Below, piece by piece: positions 9,001 to 15,224 of a stretch of DNA of 33,835 nt. Below the pieces are notes generated by a model. It was not told where the DNA came from. It ran no database searches and was given only the letters and a program-made list of their open reading frames with translations. Numbering within the stretch: the stretch's first letter is position 1; the number at the start of each line of letters is the position of its first letter. Both the position numbers and the translations under genes were made by a program. Source of the DNA: UBA4312 sp002394635 (GTDB taxonomy: Bacteria; Bacillota_I; Bacilli_A; Erysipelotrichales; Erysipelotrichaceae); NCBI GenBank assembly GCA_946539765.1, contig CAMNHO010000017.1, forward strand, positions 1-33,835. Direction: 5' to 3'.

Positions 9001-9272
9001 CCTAGGTTCGGCAACAGGGCGTCCGGCCGTTCCTTGGCGATGATCTGTTCCAGTCTTTTCACATTTAATGGTTCAATATAAGTAACATCTGCCATCTCCG
9101 GATCGGTCATGATCGTAGCCGGATTGGAATTGACCAATATGATCTGGTAACCAAGGCTTCGCAGTGCTTTGCACGCCTGGGTACCGGAATAGTCGAATTC
9201 ACAGGCTTGTCCAATGACAATAGGTCCGGATCCTATAATTAATATTTTATGAATATCAGTTCTTTGCGGCAT
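6045..9272 (-). CDS. carB: Carbamoyl-phosphate synthase large subunit
   Basis: Makes carbamoyl phosphate from bicarbonate, ammonia (from the glutaminase subunit) and two ATP, for pyrimidine and arginine synthesis. The 1075-residue length is full. The N-terminal half begins [24 protein letters not shown] and the second half repeats it as [22 protein letters not shown], the classic duplicated biotin-carboxylase-like and ATP-grasp units. The ATP-grasp cores include [12 protein letters not shown] and [15 protein letters not shown], and the metal-binding [19 protein letters not shown] is mirrored by [19 protein letters not shown]. The C-terminal MGS-like allosteric domain starts around residue 940. 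AAGGAGG lies 8 bases before the ATG. Unusually, no carA is adjacent: the upstream neighbour is a divergent degV and the downstream neighbour is convergent. The glutaminase subunit must be encoded elsewhere. Confidence 0.97.
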   Translation of the reverse strand: [1075 protein letters not shown]

Positions 9273-9301
9273 TTGTCGTCCTCCTTATTTTCCAATTTAT
9301 T

Positions 9302-9307
9302 ATTATA
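9302..9307 (-). promoter_or_regulatory. Putative -10 of carB
   Basis: On the minus strand this reads TATAAT, 30 bases before the carB start. The -35 region 17 bases upstream (TGGAAT) is weak, suggesting dependence on a regulator. Confidence 0.45.
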
Positions 9308-9315
9308 CATATCCT

Positions 9316-9367
9316 TTGAAAAGAATTCCATGTATTTTTCCTGAAAGTACTTTCATTGAAAAGAATT
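9316..9367. promoter_or_regulatory. Repeat-palindrome-repeat cluster between carB and degV
   Basis: TTGAAAAGAATT occurs at 9316-9327 and again, identically, at 9356-9367, exactly 40 bases apart. Between them lies a perfect 14-base palindrome, TGAAAGTACTTTCA (9342-9355). The arrangement sits in the 141-base divergent region between carB and degV and looks like a regulator binding site. The regulator is unknown. Confidence 0.5.
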
Positions 9368-9413
9368 ATGGCAATGTGATAACATATTATAAAACAATTG
9401 TAAGGTGAGAAAT

Positions 9414-10274
9414 ATGAAAATAGCATTTGTGACAGATACAGGTACAGGCATCCATCCGGATGAGTGGAGAAAAGAAGGAATCTATTGTGTTCCTTTACAA
9501 ATAGAATGTGATGGCGTTTCCTATGATGAAATGGTTACCATAACATACGACCAGTATATGGAAAATCTGCATAATAAAAAGATGATGAAGACATCGTTGC
9601 CGAAGCTCGGACATATTGAAGAATGTTTTAGAGAAATCAAGGAAGCGGGGTATGATACGGTATTCTGCGTACCGATCTGCCGGGGCTTGTCCGGCGCCTT
9701 GGATGCGATGGAAATGATGGCTAAGCAGACCGGTCTGGAATATATCGGCGTTGACTGCTTTGTGACGGCTGTTGTGGAAGCGCAGCTGGTGCGTACAGCG
9801 AAAAGGATGTATGAGCAGGGCAAGGATATTGATACGATCCTGAAACGACTGAATGAGATCATCGATACCAGTGATACGATCTTGATTTTTGAGGATCTGC
9901 AGCATATGGTACGGGGTGGCCGGCTGACACCGATGGCAGCTGCTCTTGCTGGCTTTTTGCGGATCAAGCCTGTACTGCATCTCAATCGAACCACCAAAGG
10001 CCGTGTGGATGTCATGGCCAAAGTTCGTACGACGAGAAAAGCACAGGAGACGGTCATTGATGTGATCAAGAAAGCCGGTGCCAATAAGGATTATACATAT
10101 ATCCTGGCGCATGTAGATGCGCTGGAAAACGCCAAGATCTATGCCCGGAGGATAGAAGAAGCCATCCAGGGAGCGCATGTACAGATCATCAATCTGGTCA
10201 GTACCGTTGGTGTGCATACCGGACTAGGATGCCTGGCCTTACAGATTTTTAATGAAACAGTATATAACGAATAA
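9414..10274 (+). CDS. DegV family fatty-acid-binding protein
   Basis: A 286-residue DegV (FakB-like) protein. Such proteins bind a long-chain fatty acid and, with the FakA kinase, present it for phosphorylation to acyl phosphate for phospholipid synthesis. Recognisable blocks are KIAFVTDTGTGIHPDEW at the N terminus, the typical CVPLQIECDGVSYDE region, KTSLPKLG (the 'tSqPs' position) and the C-terminal helical domain with FEDLQHMVRGGRLTPMAAALAGFLRIKPVLHL, a hallmark of the family. ATG 9414 is chosen because AAGGTGAG lies 5 bases upstream; an in-frame GTG at 9405 falls inside that ribosome binding site. No FakA is in the window. The next gene starts 11 bases downstream. Confidence 0.92.
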   Translation: MKIAFVTDTGTGIHPDEWRKEGIYCVPLQIECDGVSYDEMVTITYDQYMENLHNKKMMKTSLPKLGHIEECFREIKEAGYDTVFCVPICRGLSGALDAMEMMAKQTGLEYIGVDCFVTAVVEAQLVRTAKRMYEQGKDIDTILKRLNEIIDTSDTILIFEDLQHMVRGGRLTPMAAALAGFLRIKPVLHLNRTTKGRVDVMAKVRTTRKAQETVIDVIKKAGANKDYTYILAHVDALENAKIYARRIEEAIQGAHVQIINLVSTVGVHTGLGCLALQIFNETVYNE

Positions 10275-10285
10275 GGAAGAAGACG

Positions 10286-10708
10286 ATGAATAAAGAAACA
10301 ACACAACGACTGGTCAGCATGTTAATCTGTTTGCTGGTCATCATTATTGGTATGAATATCAAACATTCACAGGAACAGCAGGCCGCATCACAGGAAACCG
10401 TTGTGGAACAAAGTCAGACACACCAAACCGAAAAAGAGCCGACCTATACGTTCCGCAGTGAAGAACGACGGGAATCGCACTATCAGAAGCACGGGGTGGA
10501 AATGGGCTTCTCCTCAGCCGAAGAGTATGAGAAGGCTGCCTCCGAAGTGGTAGAAAACAAGGACGCTCTGCATAAGACGGAGAAAGAAGATGGCGATGAT
10601 GTTTATTATTTGGAAGAAACGAATGAATTCGTGATTGTTTCGACGGATGGATACATACGAACGTATTTTAATCCAAGCAATGGGATAGACTATTATAACA
10701 GGCAGTGA
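10286..10708 (+). CDS. Membrane-anchored protein with a toxin-like C-terminal domain
   Basis: A 140-residue protein with an N-terminal hydrophobic helix (about residues 9-25, LVSMLICLLVIIIGMNI), a Gln/Glu-rich linker (26-50) and a compact C-terminal domain (52-140). The C-terminal domain has HYQKHGVEMGFSSAEEYEKAAS, VYYLEETNEFVIVSTDGYIRTYF and NPSNGIDYYNRQ. The 'H..KHG.E.G...eEY..A' block followed by 'tNeFvvvs.dGyIrTyF.P..g.dYf..Q' is the pattern I associate with C-terminal nuclease-like domains of LXG and other polymorphic toxins. This is recognition by eye, not a database match. No processed-lipoprotein cysteine is evident. It lies in a unit with degV and the SHOCT gene, which follows after 9 bases. 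It could equally be a domesticated housekeeping copy of the domain. Confidence 0.65.
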   Translation: MNKETTQRLVSMLICLLVIIIGMNIKHSQEQQAASQETVVEQSQTHQTEKEPTYTFRSEERRESHYQKHGVEMGFSSAEEYEKAASEVVENKDALHKTEKEDGDDVYYLEETNEFVIVSTDGYIRTYFNPSNGIDYYNRQ

Positions 10709-10717
10709 GGTTGAACT

Positions 10718-11104
10718 ATGTATTACGAAATTGATTCCATCTATGAATTGCCTACTTTGATCTTTGATGATGAAAGACTGACGGTCAAAGACAAGGAATA
10801 TGACTATGATAAGATTACCGAAATGAAGATCACGCACAATAATTTCCTGGCGATGTATGCGATCCTGGAAATACAGTATGAAGGAACAGAAATCAATATT
10901 CCGTTTAATCGTGGTCAGATCCGGAAGATGAAACACTGCGTCAATGAATTTAAAGCCATGAAAGCCAAACCGATCCGGAAACAGGAACGATCGGAATCCG
11001 GTAATGTGTATGGACAAATCAAACAATTAAAAGAGCTGCTGGATATCGGAGCTATCACGCAGGAAGAATTTGATAAGAAAAAGAAGGAATTGTTGGATTT
11101 ATGA
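10718..11104 (+). CDS. SHOCT domain protein
   Basis: A 128-residue cytosolic protein. The N-terminal about 85 residues form a strand-rich region (MYYEIDSIYELPTLIFDDERLTV, YDYDKITEMKIT, ILEIQYEGTEINIPF) reminiscent of small PH-like domains. The C-terminal about 30 residues (IKQLKELLDIGAITQEEFDKKKKELL) are a clear SHOCT motif, a short oligomerisation helix pair often placed at protein termini. The start has a GTGAGG site 6 bases upstream. It directly follows the toxin-like membrane protein and ends the degV unit; its stop codon lies in the terminator. Confidence 0.8.
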   Translation: MYYEIDSIYELPTLIFDDERLTVKDKEYDYDKITEMKITHNNFLAMYAILEIQYEGTEINIPFNRGQIRKMKHCVNEFKAMKAKPIRKQERSESGNVYGQIKQLKELLDIGAITQEEFDKKKKELLDL

Positions 11105-11116
11105 CAATTCTTTTTT
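11087..11116 (+). terminator. Rho-independent terminator containing the stop codon
   Basis: GAATTGT (11087-11093) pairs with ACAATTC (11104-11110), followed by six T. The TGA of the SHOCT gene (11102-11104) falls at the loop/stem edge. Confidence 0.8.
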
Positions 11117-11117
11117 A

Positions 11118-11147
11118 TTGACAAGCACAGGAAGAACTAGATAGAAT
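11118..11147 (+). promoter_or_regulatory. Promoter of the LysR-family gene
   Basis: TTGACA (11118-11123), an 18-base spacer, then TAGAAT (11142-11147). Just downstream, TTAAAC-AAC-GTTTAA (11059 + 100, i.e. 11159-11173) is a dyad that could be an autoregulatory site. Confidence 0.6.
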
Positions 11148-11195
11148 GAGGTATATATTTAAACAACGTTTAATCAAATTGAAAGGAATCATACT

Positions 11196-12125
11196 ATGAC
11201 TCTTCAACAAATATTCTATGCTCTGACCATTGCAGAAATCGGTTCCATGAACAAAGCGGCCGAAAAACTGTTTATTTCCCAACCGACTCTGACCAGTGCC
11301 ATTAAGGAACTGGAAGCGGAAACCGGCATAACGATCTTTCATCGGAACAACCGAGGGGTGACATTGACCAATGACGGCAATGATTTTTTGATGCATGCCC
11401 GTCAGGTTTATGCACAATACGAAATTCTGAAAGAAAAATTCGGTCCCAACGGGAACATTAAAAAGAAATTCAGCGTCAGCTGTCAACATTATTCCTTTGC
11501 GATCAAAGCATTCGTTGATACGGTGAAAAAATATGATACAGCGACCTATGAGCTGGCCATCAAGGAAACCCGCACATTGGATATTATCCAGGAAGTGGGG
11601 CAGTCCCGCAGTGAAGTGGGGATCCTGTATTTGAGTGAGTACAACCGAAAATACATCACAAAGCTTTTGGATCAGAAGCAACTAGAATTTCATCCGCTTG
11701 TTTCCTGCGATGCCTACGTATATATGTGGAAGGAGCATCCTTTGGCTAAACAGAAATCCATCCGTCTGGAACAACTGCAGGATTATCCTTATCTATCTTT
11801 TGAACAAGGCAATTCGGATGCGTTTTATCTGGCCGAAGAGATCCTCTCGGAGAATGAATACGAGCGGATCATCAAGCTGAGCGATCGTTCGACGGCTTTA
11901 AATCTGATGATCGGGTTAAACGGGTATATGTTGTGTTCAGGGATTATCTGTGAAGAATTGAATGGCAGTGACTTTGTGGTCATCCCATATGAAGCCGATG
12001 AGGATAACCCGAACAGTGTCATGGAAATCGGATATATTGTTAAAAAATATGCGGTGCTCTCTTCGATCGGTAAAGATTATATCGATGCCTTGCATACATA
12101 TTTTGATAAAGAGAAATCGGAATGA
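11196..12125 (+). CDS. LysR-family transcriptional regulator
   Basis: A 309-residue LysR-type regulator. The winged HTH covers residues 1-60 (QQIFYALTIAEIGSMNKAAEKLFISQPTLTSAIKELEAETGITIFHR), followed by a linker helix to about 90 and a periplasmic-binding-protein-like effector domain (KFSVSCQHYSFAIKAF onward to 300). AAGGAATC lies about 8 bases before the ATG. It is transcribed in the same direction as the O-acetylhomoserine sulfhydrylase gene 106 bases downstream but is separated from it by a terminator. By analogy with CysB/CytR-like LysR regulators of sulfur metabolism it may control that gene; this is inferred from adjacency only. Confidence 0.93.
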   Translation: MTLQQIFYALTIAEIGSMNKAAEKLFISQPTLTSAIKELEAETGITIFHRNNRGVTLTNDGNDFLMHARQVYAQYEILKEKFGPNGNIKKKFSVSCQHYSFAIKAFVDTVKKYDTATYELAIKETRTLDIIQEVGQSRSEVGILYLSEYNRKYITKLLDQKQLEFHPLVSCDAYVYMWKEHPLAKQKSIRLEQLQDYPYLSFEQGNSDAFYLAEEILSENEYERIIKLSDRSTALNLMIGLNGYMLCSGIICEELNGSDFVVIPYEADEDNPNSVMEIGYIVKKYAVLSSIGKDYIDALHTYFDKEKSE

Positions 12126-12137
12126 TTTCTTTTTTTA
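12112..12137 (+). terminator. Rho-independent terminator containing the stop codon
   Basis: AGAAATC (12112-12118) pairs with GATTTCT (12124-12130), with a T run to 12137. The TGA of the LysR gene (12123-12125) lies at the loop edge. Confidence 0.75.
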
Positions 12138-12231
12138 TATAAAAAATTTAGAACAAGTATCGATTCTATGAATTATACAATCCTGTGGATCGATGATACG
12201 ATACCTCCAAGATGAAAGAGGAGGAAAATGT

Positions 12232-13512
12232 ATGACAGAATATAGATTTGAAACATTAGCATTGCATGTGGGGCAGGAACAGGCAGACCCGGCTACGGAC
12301 TCCCGTGCCGTTCCAATTTATGCGACTACATCCTATGTCTTTCATGACTCACAGCATGCTGCGGACCGGTTCGGTTTGAAGGATCCGGGTAATATCTACG
12401 GACGCCTGACTAATTCGACACAGGATGTATTTGAAAAACGGATTGCAGCGCTGGAATCCGGCAGTGCTGCTTTGGCATTGGCCAGTGGGGCGGCAGCTAT
12501 TGCCTATACGTTCCAGGCGTTGGCCAGACAAGGAGAAAACATCGTAGCTTCCAAAAACATTTACGGAGGCACATACAATCTGTTGACCCATACTTTGCCC
12601 TTATATGGAATTACGGCAAAGTTTGTGGATCCGTATGACTACAAGGCATGGCAGGAGGCCATCGATGAAAACACAAAAGCTGTATTTGTCGAAACGCTTG
12701 GAAATCCCAACAGCAATATCATCGATATCGAACGTCTTGCCAAACTTGCGCATGATAACGGCTTGCCGCTGGTAGTGGATAATACGTTTGCGACGCCTTA
12801 TCTTGTTCGCCCTTTGGAATATGGAGCAGACATCGTGGTCCACAGTGCAACCAAGTTTATTGGCGGACATGGAACAGCAATCGGCGGGGTCATCGTTGAA
12901 GGGGGAACATATGACTGGAGTGCAGCGGATAAATATCCTTGGATCTCAAAACCGAATCCTTCGTATCATGGCATCTGTTTTGCACAAGCGGCTGCACCGG
13001 CTGCTTTTGTGACTTATATCCGGGCTATCCTTCTTCGCGACACAGGGGCTACCCTTTCCCCTTTTCATGCCTGGATCTTTATTCAAGGTTTAGAGACCTT
13101 ATCTTTGCGAGTGGAAAGACATGTGGAAAATGCCATACAGATCGTGAACTATCTGAATAACCATCCGAAAGTGGAAGCTGTCCATCATCCGTCCCTGGAA
13201 ACAGAACCCGGCCATGCGCTGTATCAAAAGTATTTTCCAAAGGAAGGCGGTTCCATCTTTACCTTTGAAATCAAGGGGACCGATCAGGATGCTCGCCATT
13301 TTATTGATCATTTACAAATCTATTCCTTATTAGCCAATGTAGCGGATGTCAAATCCTTGGTGATCCATCCTGCTTCTACGACGCATTCGCAGCTGACGGA
13401 AGAAGAGATGAGGGATCAGGGAATCCGTCCAAATACCATTCGTCTTTCCATTGGAACGGAACATATTGATGATCTGATTGCCGACCTGGAGCAGGCATTT
13501 ACTTATATTTAA
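12232..13512 (+). CDS. metY: O-acetylhomoserine aminocarboxypropyltransferase (sulfhydrylase)
   Basis: A 426-residue PLP enzyme of the Cys/Met metabolism family. It condenses O-acetylhomoserine with sulfide to give homocysteine (direct sulfhydrylation route to methionine). The start region FETLALHVGQEQADPATDSRAVPIYATTSYVF is typical of MetY. The cofactor blocks are AALESGSAALALASGAAAI, the Asp motif VVDNTFATPYLVRPLEYGADIVVHSATKFIGGHG with Schiff-base lysine K208, and the C-terminal SLVIHPASTTHSQLTEEE. The length exceeds that of cystathionine gamma-synthases (about 380), supporting MetY. ATG 12232 follows AGAGGAGG by 7 bases; an in-frame upstream ATG at 12193 lacks a site. Its upstream region has imperfect GTATCGAT repeats that might bind the LysR regulator. 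Confidence 0.95.
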   Translation: MTEYRFETLALHVGQEQADPATDSRAVPIYATTSYVFHDSQHAADRFGLKDPGNIYGRLTNSTQDVFEKRIAALESGSAALALASGAAAIAYTFQALARQGENIVASKNIYGGTYNLLTHTLPLYGITAKFVDPYDYKAWQEAIDENTKAVFVETLGNPNSNIIDIERLAKLAHDNGLPLVVDNTFATPYLVRPLEYGADIVVHSATKFIGGHGTAIGGVIVEGGTYDWSAADKYPWISKPNPSYHGICFAQAAAPAAFVTYIRAILLRDTGATLSPFHAWIFIQGLETLSLRVERHVENAIQIVNYLNNHPKVEAVHHPSLETEPGHALYQKYFPKEGGSIFTFEIKGTDQDARHFIDHLQIYSLLANVADVKSLVIHPASTTHSQLTEEEMRDQGIRPNTIRLSIGTEHIDDLIADLEQAFTYI

Positions 13513-13528
13513 TAATACAGATTCGAAT

Positions 13529-13552
13529 AAAATTCCCTGTGGGGAATTTTTT
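13529..13552 (+). terminator. Rho-independent terminator of metY
   Basis: AAAATTCCC (13529-13537) pairs with GGGAATTTT (13542-13550), and the T run ends at 13552. Confidence 0.85.
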
Positions 13553-13658
13553 ATTATTGTAAAGTACAGCTAATTGTGATAATAAAATAATAAAAAAACA
13601 TATGACTAAAAGTGCAGATAGAAAACGGCCATTTATACATTTGTTCAGCATAATAACA

Positions 13659-13687
13659 TTGACTTAAATCAAAAAAGATTCTAACAT
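13659..13687 (+). promoter_or_regulatory. Promoter of the SorC regulator/EIIA unit with a CRP/FNR-like box
   Basis: TTGACT (13659-13664), a 17-base spacer, TAACAT (13682-13687). The -35 lies inside TTGAC-TTAA-ATCAA (13659-13672), which fits the TTGAT-N4-ATCAA dyad of CRP/FNR-family proteins. The same 14-base word, with one C/T change, recurs upstream of gutM at 16655-16668. Confidence 0.6.
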
Positions 13688-13730
13688 ATAAATGTATTAT
13701 GGTTTATAATACAAAAGATGAAACGGAAAT

Positions 13731-14708
13731 ATGAAAAAGATAGTAGATAATCCGAGATTAATATACAAATGTTGTTATTTGTATTATAAGGACGGCCTTT
13801 CTCAAATGCAGATCTGTGAACAGTTAGGCATATCCAGAGCTACGGTATCGCGTTTATTGAAATCCGGAAAGGATCGTAAGATCGTACGGATCGAACTGGA
13901 GAATCCGGATAGTGTTGCATACGGAGAGCTGGAAAGAAAACTGGAATCCAGATTCGGGCTGAAGGAGATCCTGATCATTGATGATCTGGATATCGGCAAT
14001 CACTATGAGCACATGCAGAAGGTGAATGCGGAGGCGCTGGCTTATTTTTCAAGAGCCTTTAAGGACCAGGAATATATCGGTGTATCCATGGGGGAAACAT
14101 TGCACGATCTTGTGGAGACAAATGTGGAAGTGGATGAGATCAACTGTACGTTTGTACCGGTTGTCGGTGGAGTCGGGATGCGTTCATTAAGCAGCCAGAA
14201 CTTCCATTCCAACGATATTGCGATGGCACTGGCTAAAAAGTTTCATGGGAGCGCTTCTCAGTTTTTCGCACCGGCTATCTTCGATAACATTGAAGTTATG
14301 CAGGGATTATTAAAGGAGCGGCCAATCAAAGATGTGATTTCATCTTTTGATAAGCTGTCGGCACTGATCATGGGTATCGGAGCCACAGAGGCGAAATCAT
14401 CGACAGTCGTTAAAGCTGGTTATCTGTCCGCTGAAGAATACGAAGAATTCAAGAATAAAGGAGCGGTCGGAGACGCATTGTTGCGATTTTACGATGAAAA
14501 CGGAAACATTGAACCGTTCAAGGCATTCAATGACCGTGTCATGGCCATTTCCATGGAAAACATCATGCGTGTAGAATCGAGGATCGGCATCGCTGTCGGC
14601 GAAGAGAAAAGTCGTGCTGTTTTAGGCGCTTTACGAGGAAAGCTAATCAACGTACTGATAACAGATATCAGCTGTGTGAACAAAATGCTTACGTTGATGG
14701 ACAAATAA
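13731..14708 (+). CDS. SorC-family sugar-responsive transcriptional regulator
   Basis: A 325-residue regulator. The N-terminal HTH (about 10-50, YKCCYLYYKDGLSQMQICEQLGISRATVSRLLKSGKDRKIV) and the C-terminal sugar-phosphate-isomerase-like effector domain match SorC/DeoR-type regulators. The effector blocks include LIIDDLDI, YIGVSMGETLHDLVE, FVPVVGGVGMRS, MGIGATEAKSSTVVKAGYLS and GDALLRFYDENG. Such proteins sense phosphorylated sugars. The ribosome binding site is weak (ACGGAA). It leads the glucitol-type PTS cluster, with the EIIA gene 51 bases behind, so it is the obvious local regulator. In E. coli the equivalent locus uses a DeoR-type SrlR instead. Confidence 0.92.
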   Translation: MKKIVDNPRLIYKCCYLYYKDGLSQMQICEQLGISRATVSRLLKSGKDRKIVRIELENPDSVAYGELERKLESRFGLKEILIIDDLDIGNHYEHMQKVNAEALAYFSRAFKDQEYIGVSMGETLHDLVETNVEVDEINCTFVPVVGGVGMRSLSSQNFHSNDIAMALAKKFHGSASQFFAPAIFDNIEVMQGLLKERPIKDVISSFDKLSALIMGIGATEAKSSTVVKAGYLSAEEYEEFKNKGAVGDALLRFYDENGNIEPFKAFNDRVMAISMENIMRVESRIGIAVGEEKSRAVLGALRGKLINVLITDISCVNKMLTLMDK

Positions 14709-14759
14709 ATGGACAGTTGGAATGATCATGTATCATTAAAAATGGAAAGGAGGATACCA

Positions 14760-15131
14760 ATGAAATTCCAAGCCACTATTACGGGATGGGGTCAGATGGC
14801 TACTGATTTCTTGAACCCGGATTGTAACTTTATCATCATCTTCAACGAAGATGCACCGCCTGAATTAGCAGAGATTTCCGTACTTCACACAAAGAGCGAA
14901 GTAACAGAAGAACCGAAAAAAGGCGATTTGATGACTGTATGTAATAAAAACTACATTATCACTGACGTTGGATGGGAAGCCATCATGACATTGCGAGAAC
15001 TGGGACATTGCACAGTATCTTTTAACGGTGCAGAAAAAGCACCGCGTCCGGGTATGATCGAACTGGCAGGTTTGCCTTTCACTGCCGAAGATCTGCATTT
15101 AAATGGAAAGTTAGAAATTAAGGAACTTTAA
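14760..15131 (+). CDS. srlB: PTS glucitol/sorbitol-family EIIA component
   Basis: A 123-residue cytosolic EIIA of the Gut family, which relays phosphate from HPr to EIIB. MKFQATITGWGQMATDFL and the active-site block ISVLHTKSEV (H43) match the family's phosphorylated histidine position. The C-terminal half has CNKNYIITDVGWEAIMTLRELGHCTVSFNG. ATG 14760 is chosen because AAAGGAGG lies 8 bases upstream; a longer in-frame ATG at 14709 directly abuts the regulator's stop and adds a sequence unlike EIIA. It is co-transcribed with the SorC regulator. Apart from a U-less hairpin at 15125-15140, no terminator follows. Confidence 0.93.
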   Translation: MKFQATITGWGQMATDFLNPDCNFIIIFNEDAPPELAEISVLHTKSEVTEEPKKGDLMTVCNKNYIITDVGWEAIMTLRELGHCTVSFNGAEKAPRPGMIELAGLPFTAEDLHLNGKLEIKEL

Positions 15132-15161
15132 AAAAGTTATAAAAAAAACAATACATTTGTG

Positions 15162-15190
15162 TTGATTTTTGACGCAAATAGGATTATGAT
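15162..15190 (+). promoter_or_regulatory. Promoter of the SAF-domain oxidoreductase gene
   Basis: TTGATT (15162-15167), a 17-base spacer and TATGAT (15185-15190), 35 bases upstream of the start. It gives the oxidoreductase its own transcript, closed by the terminator at 16533. Confidence 0.65.
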
Positions 15191-15224
15191 AAGGTTGTAA
15201 ATTTCAAGGAGGAAATAAACAAGT

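Noticed and set aside
8544..9005. Several plus-strand frames of 70-153 codons across carB
   Set aside because: All are antisense to the strongly conserved carB sequence and have no independent support.
9495..10217. 240-residue open frame on the minus strand
   Set aside because: It lies entirely antisense to degV, has no ribosome binding site and no recognisable motif; a shadow of the real gene.
15125..15140. AACTTT-AAA-AAAGTT hairpin after the EIIA gene, considered as a terminator
   Set aside because: It is followed by A residues rather than a T run, so intrinsic termination on this strand is unlikely.
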